A stretch of 24,395 nucleotides of DNA from positions 1-24,395 of the forward strand of contig JAHEYE010000033.1 of NCBI GenBank assembly GCA_023251695.1, given 5' to 3'. Origin of the DNA: Sphingobacteriaceae bacterium (GTDB taxonomy: Bacteria; Bacteroidota; Bacteroidia; B-17B0; Aurantibacillaceae). Positions 16,701 to 21,908 of this stretch are shown here, one piece after another. How positions within the stretch are numbered: the first letter of the stretch is position 1; each line of letters opens with the position of its first letter. A program made the translations under genes and the position numbers. A model generated the notes under the pieces. That model did not search any database. It was not told where the DNA came from and worked only from the letters and a program-made list of their open reading frames with translations.

Positions 16701-16920
16701 TAAGGGTGATATTTTATTCATCAGCACTGACGGATACCCTGACCAGTTTGGTGGAGCGCACGGTAAAAAATACATGAGTAAAAATTTCAAGCATTTTCTT
16801 TTAGAAAACATTCATCTGCCAATAAATCAGCAAGAACAGGAAATAAAATCAAACATCAACGCCTGGATGAAAGGCTACGAACAAGTTGATGATTTATTGG
16901 TTATTGGAATTAAGCTTTAA
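13771..16920 (+). CDS. Membrane sensor: propeller, Y_Y_Y domain, TM, coiled coil, SpoIIE/PP2C phosphatase
   Basis: A 1049-residue one-protein sensor. After a signal peptide (about 1-22) come two-component-regulator-type propeller blades (to about 660), a Y_Y_Y domain (about 675-737), one transmembrane helix (about 743-764, just after the P-P-W-Y-R motif at 738-742) and a charged coiled coil (about 768-800). The cytoplasmic end is a PP2C-type Ser/Thr phosphatase of the SpoIIE/RsbU kind, with metal-binding Asp842 (VSGDFYW), Asp860 (CDCTGHGVPGG), Asp987 (STDGYPDQ) and the final D-D-L-L-V-I-G at 1040-1046. It should therefore couple an extracytoplasmic ligand to dephosphorylation of a protein such as an anti-anti-sigma factor. 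No STAS or anti-sigma gene is in the window, so the target is unknown. Its stop codon touches the stop codon of the convergent next gene. Confidence 0.9.
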   Translation: MKLSVKITAILLLLNGLLGFSQKGNYFIHNYLPAQYNSADQNRCILQDFYGRIFVANNNGILINNGAEWEMRELPFLCLSLGKDENEDIYIGGDGNFGKLIKAKNGKYEYESLIKLLPKTEDELGKFWSVITLKNHVYFCSNQKIYDYDHKTIKVISPGEEGFHTFFNVEGYLITREKGQGLKILSFNNEFVLLKGGEAFADNANPVRGIIKGDSCHFIITPAGIYQFNFNKTLPELSSIKKINTPVNEWLNEKTVYCASNIGGNNFAFGSVNGGVVITDKKFNAIKYINTLNDLQDDGVNYIYNDNQGHIWLALAKGISLIEFNSPITKFGKADGIKGTIEACTFFNNTPFLATDKGVLIFNSATSKFEPTNITEAAWCLCIANGRLLAGTKSGMHVLEKNAFKLIYETESAVHCISVVPRGLEIIYLGTETGYAKGYLNAKGFEPVKELYELNADIRTIAIADDNSVCFGTRESGVYIEPTGSDSPIQLIQKDGLPDLNENFLLNYKSDVLIATESGFYYLNTKNKTYSIAPHPKFKVIQNRYSIFKAIAINNTIWLTGKKDSKTNEALMCLEEQNGEFQIKAGQLSRIKESDTKSFCYSGSLVYIGTNNGLYCYDLDLQPPRFGLNTFVNHFFFGKDSAEINYNIHPSSQIGELKLIYSNNTVLFNFGASDYIDKNELLFAYYLQGQDTSFGKFSNNKSKDYPNLHEGDYVFHVKSKNILGLEGQEIKIAFTVLPPWYRTIWAYGAYAIIILVLIYFIIKLNSKRLIEQNLRLEKIINDRTKEINKQKLEIEHKNQEITDSINYAKGIQDSILPSINEIKKVWNDLFVFFQPKDIVSGDFYWFKQINKDEFLIACCDCTGHGVPGGFMSMICSDKLHDAARETTIPNEILFKANNSIKESLRQQNEGKSKDGMEICLLKVNIKTREVLFAGANRQLWVVDCKTKILNELKPTKASIASFTEFNFSYDLNTLQLNKGDILFISTDGYPDQFGGAHGKKYMSKNFKHFLLENIHLPINQQEQEIKSNINAWMKGYEQVDDLLVIGIKL

Positions 16921-17373
16921 TTACTTATACCCCAAAACAAAAACAGCACATCCTAAATCTTCGCCGTTAGTACCGGCCGGGATGTTGTAATCGATGTACA
17001 CATGGCGCATACGGCTGACATCGAAAACAAATTCTTTCTCGAATTTATCTTTGTTAGTATATAAAAGTTTCCGGTTTTTACTTTCTTTGTCTTTATTATA
17101 AATGCTTACTTCCAAAGTCTTCTTTAAGGCTTCAAAATTAAAAGCGAGACGGTATTTCTCCCCGATAAACATCGGAATCTCGACTTCCTTTACCTGATCT
17201 TTTAATGTATGCTTTAAGCGGGTAATTTTACTGCTGTCATATTCGTAAACATCCAGCATATTTTTAGCTTTATCTTTTAAACCTTTCGGGTCGCACTCAA
17301 TGGGGGCGTCCTGAAAAAAGGAAAAAGCAAATACCGAAATAAATAATACTATATATAGTTTTGAATTTCTCAT
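16921..17373 (-). CDS. Small exported protein of unknown function (150 aa)
   Basis: I do not recognise this family. A hydrophobic N-terminus (about residues 5-20, with F-S-F-F-Q) looks like a signal peptide. The mature part has a Lys-rich segment (about 30-62) and a run of predicted beta strands ending in V-F-V-L-G-Y-K. Two cysteines (Cys27 in I-E-C-D-P and one near residue 142) could form a disulphide. It lies 12 bp downstream of the lipoprotein gene on the same strand and is likely its operon partner. It ends directly against the phosphatase stop codon, with no room for a separate terminator. Confidence 0.75.
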   Translation of the reverse strand: MRNSKLYIVLFISVFAFSFFQDAPIECDPKGLKDKAKNMLDVYEYDSSKITRLKHTLKDQVKEVEIPMFIGEKYRLAFNFEALKKTLEVSIYNKDKESKNRKLLYTNKDKFEKEFVFDVSRMRHVYIDYNIPAGTNGEDLGCAVFVLGYK

Positions 17374-17385
17374 ACGTTTTTGTTT

Positions 17386-18255
17386 TTAACCTTTTACAAT
17401 TGAATTACGGATCTCGATAATTTTTTCACACAACTTAGTTATTTCTTCTTTATTAAAAGTTGTTTTAGAATAATCCAGCTCATCCAGATCTTTATCTTTT
17501 AAAGCTGAAATTGAATTGAAATTTGTTTTAATTGCCGACAGACTTTCCATTAAAGAAGAAATATTAGTCTCACTATTTTTTTGCTTCTCCAACACGGCTA
17601 AAATATTATCCACTAAACTTACTTGCTCAATGATGGCCGGCACAATATTTTGTTCTCCGCTTTTATAAACTTGTGAAGCGGAAAAAAGTGTTTCAATCCA
17701 TGCGCCGGTAAAAATAATGGTAGAAATATGTTGATTATTGCTCTTTTCCAAAACCAAATCAGTTTCTAATTGTAAATCGGAAATGATACTAAGAAGTGAA
17801 TCATCCTTACCCTGATTCATATTATTTTCGAAACGCTTGGCTAAATTATTGGCTTCAAAGGCACTGTTTAATCCCAGCTCGCCGCCAATGTCCTTACTGC
17901 CTTTTAAATAATTTTTGCTTAAAGCATACTGCTTATTTAATAAACAATAAGCCATGTCGGCCGAATACACACCCAGGTTAAGCGCTTTTACATAAGTTGT
18001 TTTGTAATTTTTGGAATTATCCAACGAATTCAAACTTGTTTCGATAAATTTTAAACCCGAACGCTTAAAAATTCCCGCAATACGCATAGAGCTGGGCAAT
18101 ACAACATCATCGCCTTCGTCGGCAACTGCTGCGGTAGTGTTTGTAGAGGAGGTTTCTAGACTGTCGGAAATGGCTGCTTTATCGCTGTCGGCCGAATCGC
18201 CGCCACATGATGCTAAAACAAGCAATGCAGCGAACTGTAAAAGGTTTTTCTTCAT
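17386..18255 (-). CDS. Lipoprotein of unknown function (289 aa)
   Basis: The N-terminus is a clear lipoprotein signal: basic start, hydrophobic core and lipobox L-A-S-C with Cys17, followed by G-G-D. The Gly and Asp after the cysteine resemble Bacteroidota surface-export signals only loosely. A Ser/Thr/Ala/Asp-rich linker (about 20-50) leads into an almost wholly helical domain that contains N-L-G-V-Y-S-A-D-M-A-Y, a pattern I recall from uncharacterised Bacteroidota proteins. No catalytic motif is visible. The 150-residue exported protein follows 12 bp downstream. A CATATTTG box, one mismatch from the promoter consensus, ends 5 bp before the ATG. Confidence 0.85.
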   Translation of the reverse strand: MKKNLLQFAALLVLASCGGDSADSDKAAISDSLETSSTNTTAAVADEGDDVVLPSSMRIAGIFKRSGLKFIETSLNSLDNSKNYKTTYVKALNLGVYSADMAYCLLNKQYALSKNYLKGSKDIGGELGLNSAFEANNLAKRFENNMNQGKDDSLLSIISDLQLETDLVLEKSNNQHISTIIFTGAWIETLFSASQVYKSGEQNIVPAIIEQVSLVDNILAVLEKQKNSETNISSLMESLSAIKTNFNSISALKDKDLDELDYSKTTFNKEEITKLCEKIIEIRNSIVKG

Positions 18256-18260
18256 ATAAA

Positions 18261-18268
18261 CAAATATG
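18261..18268 (-). promoter_or_regulatory. Possible -7 box of the lipoprotein gene
   Basis: The minus strand reads CATATTTG, one mismatch from TAnnTTTG, 5 bp before the ATG at 18255. It lies just past the rplT terminator, where a new promoter is expected. No -33 element is clear. Confidence 0.35.
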
Positions 18269-18282
18269 GCTAAAGTTTTTGG

Positions 18283-18317
18283 AAATAAAAAGCCCTGAAG
18301 TGATTAACTTCAGGGCT
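18283..18317 (-). terminator. Terminator of the thrS-infC-rpmI-rplT operon
   Basis: An 11-bp perfect stem (agccctgaagt 18291-18301; acttcagggct 18307-18317) with a 5-nt loop. On the minus strand it is followed by ttttatttcc, the T-run of a Rho-independent terminator, 19 bp after the rplT stop. The stem core is the same as that of the hpf terminator. Confidence 0.9.
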
Positions 18318-18335
18318 AAACCTAATTTTTTGCTA

Positions 18336-18680
18336 TTATTTTACCTGATTTACCACAGCTTTAAAAGCTTCCGGGTGATTCATGGCTAAATCCGCTAATA
18401 CTTTACGGTTTAACTTTAATCCCTTAGCATTTAATTTACCGATAAACTCAGAGTAACTCATACCGTGTTCGCGGACACCGGCATTAATACGCTGAATCCA
18501 CAATCCACGCATCGTGCGTTTCTTGTTTTTACGGTCGCGGTAAGCATACTGTAAACCTTTTTCTAATGTATTTTTAGCAATGGTCCATACATTACCTCTT
18601 GCACCCCAGTAACCTTTTGTAAGGTTGAGGATTTTTTTTCTGCGAGCCCTGCTGGCTTCGTGATTGACACTTCTTGGCAT
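18336..18680 (-). CDS. rplT: Large ribosomal subunit protein bL20
   Basis: A 114-residue basic protein that binds 23S rRNA early in 50S assembly. The N-terminus M-P-R-S-V-N and the segments RARRKKILNLTKGYWGARG, YAYRDRKNKKR and WIQRINAGVREHGMSYS are diagnostic. Last gene of the thrS-infC-rpmI-rplT operon, followed by a terminator. In other bacteria bL20 represses its own operon by binding the mRNA; the 106-bp gap before this gene could hold such a site, but I see only a weak inverted repeat there. Confidence 0.97.
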   Translation of the reverse strand: MPRSVNHEASRARRKKILNLTKGYWGARGNVWTIAKNTLEKGLQYAYRDRKNKKRTMRGLWIQRINAGVREHGMSYSEFIGKLNAKGLKLNRKVLADLAMNHPEAFKAVVNQVK

Positions 18681-18786
18681 TTCTTTTTTTTGGTTTTGGA
18701 ATTCAGTGTTCGTTTTACCGAAGCTTGTGACTGAAATCCGGGTTAAACATGTTGTTTTTTACCGATCTCGATACTCTTAATTGGAA
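18681..18786 (-). other. rpmI-rplT spacer
   Basis: 106 bp, unusually long for this gene pair. It contains an inverted repeat ttcagt/actgaa (separated by about 22 nt) and a T-rich stretch that is A-rich on the mRNA just before rplT. No TAnnTTTG box and no SD. A bL20-binding leader is possible but not demonstrated. Confidence 0.35.
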
Positions 18787-18987
18787 CTATTTACCTAAGC
18801 AAAGTAACATTTTAACGTTACCTAAGTCTTCTTTACTTACAATCGCCATCTTACCTAAAGCCCTTTTACGGTCTTTTTCTTTTTTGGTAAGGATGTGGTT
18901 TTTGTAAGCACGTTTCCTTTTAATCTTACCGCTTCCAGTGAAAGCAAAACGCTTTTTAGCACTGGAATTTGTTTTCATTTTTGGCAT
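18787..18987 (-). CDS. rpmI: Large ribosomal subunit protein bL35
   Basis: A 66-residue, strongly basic protein of the 50S subunit. The start M-P-K-M-K-T-N-S-S-A-K-K-R-F, the G-S-G-K-I-K-R segment and H-I-L-T-K-K match bL35. It lies between infC and rplT as in most bacteria. The gap to infC (87 bp) holds two hairpins. Confidence 0.96.
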   Translation of the reverse strand: MPKMKTNSSAKKRFAFTGSGKIKRKRAYKNHILTKKEKDRKRALGKMAIVSKEDLGNVKMLLCLGK

Positions 18988-19027
18988 TTTCTGTCTTTAT
19001 CTGTTTTTATTTATTCTCTGTTCCGTC

Positions 19028-19047
19028 ATCCTGACGCTAGTCAGGAT
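19028..19047. repeat. Hairpin repeat atcctgac-gcta-gtcaggat
   Basis: A perfect 8-bp stem with a GCTA tetraloop between infC and rpmI. The surrounding string (gtcatcctgacgctagtcagga) resembles, from memory, a dispersed intergenic repeat of Bacteroidota and other bacteria. In the mRNA it forms a stable hairpin without a T-run, so RNA processing or stability is more likely than termination. Confidence 0.6.
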
Positions 19048-19049
19048 CT

Positions 19050-19082
19050 AAAAATAAAGCGAGCTTGCTCTGCTTTATTTTT
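19050..19082 (-). terminator. Terminator-like hairpin over the infC stop codon
   Basis: An 11-bp stem (19050-19060 with 19072-19082) continues as a further 3 bp after one bulged base, with a CTTG/CAAG tetraloop. On the minus strand it is followed by a short T-run ending the stem (tttattttta). The infC TAA (19077-19075) is inside the 5' arm, so a ribosome ending infC would melt the stem. This could attenuate rpmI-rplT relative to infC. Confidence 0.55.
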
Positions 19083-19722
19083 TCTTTGGTGCTAACACCA
19101 TCAACATCTTCTTTCCTTCTAATACCGGCAATTGCTCTGCTTTACCGTATTCTTCCAACTCATTCGCAAATCTCAACAACAATAATTCACCTTGCTCTTT
19201 AAACACAATCTCACGTCCCCTGAACATTACGAATGCTTTTACTTTGCATCCATCCTGTAAAAATTTCATCGCATGATTCCTTTTAAAATTGTAATCATGT
19301 TCATCAGTGTGCGGACCAAAACGAATATCCTTTACAACAACTTTAGCAGCTTTGGCTTTTATTTCCTTAGCTTTTTTCTTTTGCTCGTATAAGAACTTAC
19401 CATAATCAACAACCTTACAAACCGGCGGATCAACATTTGGAGCAATCTCCACTAAATCCAATCCAACTTCTCTTGCAATCTCAAGTGCTCTTCCAATCAT
19501 CACAACACCCGACTCGATACCATCGCCCACTAAACGAACTTTAATTGCAGTAATTTTTTCATTAATGCGATGTTGTTCTTCTTTTACACCCGGTCTTTTA
19601 AATCCGGCCTTTAACCCTCTAGGTGGTCGTGGCCCGACTGGTTTGTTTGCACTGGTATTAGGACCTCCCGGCTTTACAAATGGTTTGTTAAAGTGCTGTC
19701 CTGGTTTCTTAAATCCGCTAAT
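19075..19722 (-). CDS. infC: Translation initiation factor IF-3, probable ATT start
   Basis: IF-3 binds the 30S subunit, keeps it apart from the 50S and checks the start codon. The core is clear: R-I-N-E-K-I (about 52-57), VRLVGDG, VGLDLVEIAPN, DPPVCKVVDYGKFLYEQKKK, DIRFGPHTDEHDYNFK and the end E-G-K-K-M-L-M-V-L. No ATG exists between the upstream in-frame stop (19768-19770) and the core, and a GTG at 19530 would remove the conserved R-I-N-E-K-I segment. ATT at 19722-19720, 4 nt after a perfect GGAGGT, is the best start and gives 215 residues. E. coli infC also starts at AUU, by which IF-3 represses itself. The first 50 residues are an extension rich in Pro, Gly and Lys. It starts 34 bp after thrS stops. 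Confidence 0.9.
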   Translation of the reverse strand: MSGFKKPGQHFNKPFVKPGGPNTSANKPVGPRPPRGLKAGFKRPGVKEEQHRINEKITAIKVRLVGDGIESGVVMIGRALEIAREVGLDLVEIAPNVDPPVCKVVDYGKFLYEQKKKAKEIKAKAAKVVVKDIRFGPHTDEHDYNFKRNHAMKFLQDGCKVKAFVMFRGREIVFKEQGELLLLRFANELEEYGKAEQLPVLEGKKMLMVLAPKKK

Positions 19723-19726
19723 AATT

Positions 19727-19732
19727 ACCTCC
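19727..19732 (-). promoter_or_regulatory. Shine-Dalgarno of infC
   Basis: GGAGGT on the minus strand is perfectly complementary to ACCUCC of the 16S tail and lies 4 nt before the ATT codon at 19722. Together with the rare start codon it points to the true infC start. A second ATT at 19725 is only 1 nt away from the SD and less likely. Confidence 0.75.
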
Positions 19733-19756
19733 GCTTTATTGTTTAATTTATTGTTT

Positions 19757-21715
19757 TTATTTTTTTCCTAAGGAATCCCTTTGGGAAAAATCGTTTTCAA
19801 TTGTATCGTTGATCAACTTAGCAAACTCTTCAATCGACATAACACCGATATCTCCTTTGCCATGTTCACGTACCGCAACTTTATCTTCGGCAGCCTCCTT
19901 TTCACCTACAACCAACATGTAAGGAACCTTCTTTAACTCATTGTCCCTTATCTTCTTGCCTATCTTCTCGTTACGGTCATCAACGAGGGCGCGAATATCG
20001 GAAATATTTAGTAATTCTGAAACTTTTTTAGCGTAATCATTATACTTTTCGCTTATTGGTAAAATAGCCACTTGGTCGGGGGTTAACCATAGAGGAAAAT
20101 TACCACCGCAGTGCTCAATTAAAACAGCTATAAATCGCTCTAAACTTCCAAAAGGAGCCCGGTGAATCATTACCGGTCTATGTTTCTGATTATCAGACCC
20201 CATATATTCCAATTTGAAGCGCTCAGGCAGGTTATAATCCACCTGAATAGTACCCAATTGCCACTTACGGCCAAGGGCATCCTTTACCATAAAGTCGAGT
20301 TTCGGACCATAAAAAGCGGCCTCACCCAACTCAACAACGGTTGTCAGGTTTTTCTCCTTAGCGGACTCAATAATTGCCTGTTCGGCCAATTTCCAATTTT
20401 CATCGCTACCGATGTATTTGGTTTTATTTTCAGGATCACGCAGCGAAATTTGTGCTGTATATTCTTTAAAATCGAGGGCGTTAAAAACATAGAGCACCAA
20501 ATCAATTACTTTACAAAATTCTTCTTTCACCTGATCGGGTCTGCAAAATAAATGCGCATCATCCTGTGTAAATCCGCGTACGCGGGTTAAACCATGTAGC
20601 TCGCCATGCTGTTCGTAACGGTAAACAGTTCCGAATTCAGCGTAACGCACCGGTAAATCTTTATACGATTTAGGTGACGATTTATAAATTTCGCAGTGGT
20701 GCGGACAATTCATTGGTTTCAAAAAAAATTGTTCTCCCTCTTGCGGGGTATTGATTGGCTGAAAAGAATCGGCGCCGTATTTTTCGTAGTGACCTGAACA
20801 AACATAAAGTTCCTTCAATGCAATATGCGGTGTTGCAACCGGGAGATAGCCTGATTTTAATTGGGCTTTTTGCATGAACTGAATTAAACGTTCGCGCAAC
20901 ATAGCACCTTTTGGCAACCACAATGGCAAACCCATTCCCACTTTTTCTGAGAAGGTGAATAATTCTAATTCCTTTCCGAGTTTGCGGTGGTCACGTTTTT
21001 TTGCTTCCTCCAGCATGTGCAAATATTCTTTCAGCTCTTTCTCTTTCGGGAAAGTAATTCCGTAAACACGGGTCAATTGTTTATTTTTTTCATCACCGCG
21101 CCAATAAGCACCGGCAACGCGTAATAATTTCACCGCTTTAATAAAACCAGTATTTGGTATATGCGGACCACGGCACAAATCAGTAAAATCGCCTTGCGTG
21201 TAAAACGTAATTGTTCCGTCGGCTAAACCATCAATTAATTCTAATTTATAAGGATCTTCTTTTTCTTTAAAATATTTTATCGCATCATCTTTCGAAACAT
21301 CTTTACGGACGAATTCAGAATTTTTGCGTGCGAGTTCAATCATTTTTTGTTCTACTTGTTCTAAATGATCGGTAGAAAAAACTTTGTCACCAAAATCGAT
21401 GTCGTAATAAAAACCATTTTCAACGGGCGGACCAATAGCAAATTTAGCACCGGGGAATAATCCCTCGATAGCTTCTGCCATTAAATGGGCTGAGGAATGC
21501 CACATGGTGGATTTACCTTCGAGGTCGTTCCACGTTAATAAACTTAATTTGCAATCAGAATTCAGCGGACGGTTTGCGTCGATAACAACGCCATCTACTT
21601 TTGCTGACAATACATTTCTTGCTAATCCTTCGCTGATGCTCAATGCTACTTGCATTGATGTGGTTCCTTTTGGATATTCGCGAACGGAACCATCGGGGAG
21701 TGTTACTTTTATCAT
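19757..21715 (-). CDS. thrS: Threonyl-tRNA synthetase
   Basis: Charges tRNA-Thr in the cytoplasm and edits mischarged Ser-tRNA-Thr. The 652 residues have the full bacterial layout: TGS domain (1-61), editing domain with HSSAH (His73, His77) and C-R-G-P-H (Cys181, His185), class II catalytic core with zinc ligands Cys337 (PMNCPHHCE), His388 (DDAHLF) and His518 (MIHRAP), and an anticodon-binding domain (about 545-640) with L-V-D-D-R-N-E-K-I-G-K-K. First gene of the operon with infC, rpmI and rplT. A TAnnTTTG box about 43 bp upstream and a small hairpin in the leader are visible; no T-box or SD is seen. Confidence 0.98.
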   Translation of the reverse strand: MIKVTLPDGSVREYPKGTTSMQVALSISEGLARNVLSAKVDGVVIDANRPLNSDCKLSLLTWNDLEGKSTMWHSSAHLMAEAIEGLFPGAKFAIGPPVENGFYYDIDFGDKVFSTDHLEQVEQKMIELARKNSEFVRKDVSKDDAIKYFKEKEDPYKLELIDGLADGTITFYTQGDFTDLCRGPHIPNTGFIKAVKLLRVAGAYWRGDEKNKQLTRVYGITFPKEKELKEYLHMLEEAKKRDHRKLGKELELFTFSEKVGMGLPLWLPKGAMLRERLIQFMQKAQLKSGYLPVATPHIALKELYVCSGHYEKYGADSFQPINTPQEGEQFFLKPMNCPHHCEIYKSSPKSYKDLPVRYAEFGTVYRYEQHGELHGLTRVRGFTQDDAHLFCRPDQVKEEFCKVIDLVLYVFNALDFKEYTAQISLRDPENKTKYIGSDENWKLAEQAIIESAKEKNLTTVVELGEAAFYGPKLDFMVKDALGRKWQLGTIQVDYNLPERFKLEYMGSDNQKHRPVMIHRAPFGSLERFIAVLIEHCGGNFPLWLTPDQVAILPISEKYNDYAKKVSELLNISDIRALVDDRNEKIGKKIRDNELKKVPYMLVVGEKEAAEDKVAVREHGKGDIGVMSIEEFAKLINDTIENDFSQRDSLGKK

Positions 21716-21757
21716 ACTATTTCTCGCCTACAAACGCGAGCGTTTTAATTTAGGGAA

Positions 21758-21765
21758 CAAAGATA
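21758..21765 (-). promoter_or_regulatory. thrS operon promoter -7 box (TATCTTTG)
   Basis: The minus strand reads TATCTTTG, an exact TAnnTTTG match, 42 bp before the thrS ATG. The leader contains a 5-bp stem (ctcgc/gcgag, 8-nt loop) at about 21725-21742, close to the start codon, which might act in regulation. No -33 TTG was seen. Confidence 0.55.
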
Positions 21766-21869
21766 ATATTTTTCAGGATATAGGACTTAGGATTTTGGGA
21801 TTAGTGGCCACTTATTTGAAATGCTATACCACTTATTAGAAGTCATAAACCTTTTTGGTTAAAGCGGAG

Positions 21870-21877
21870 TATACTTG
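21870..21877 (+). promoter_or_regulatory. Possible -7 box of the propeller-protein gene
   Basis: TATACTTG differs from TAnnTTTG at one base and lies 31 bp before the ATG at 21909. The nearest TTG upstream is only about 12 bp away, so this is a weak candidate. The rest of the 193-bp thrS spacer has a 10-bp palindrome agtggccact (about 21805-21814) and two near-identical copies of ccacttattngaa 22 bp apart. Confidence 0.3.
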
Positions 21878-21908
21878 TATTAGGATAAACCAATTAAACC
21901 ATCTCAAC

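Noticed and set aside
19530..19722. Short infC starting at GTG 19530, with the upstream frame taken as non-coding or frameshifted
   Set aside because: The upstream frame is open and encodes the conserved R-I-N-E-K-I of IF-3, so the protein starts further up.
20162..20921. Open frames inside thrS (plus strand 20162-20551, minus 20682-20921)
   Set aside because: Overlap of a highly conserved gene and lack of any family feature make them by-products.
21716..21757. T-box riboswitch in the thrS leader
   Set aside because: The leader from the -7 box is only about 40 nt and lacks the T-box sequence; a small hairpin is all that is visible.
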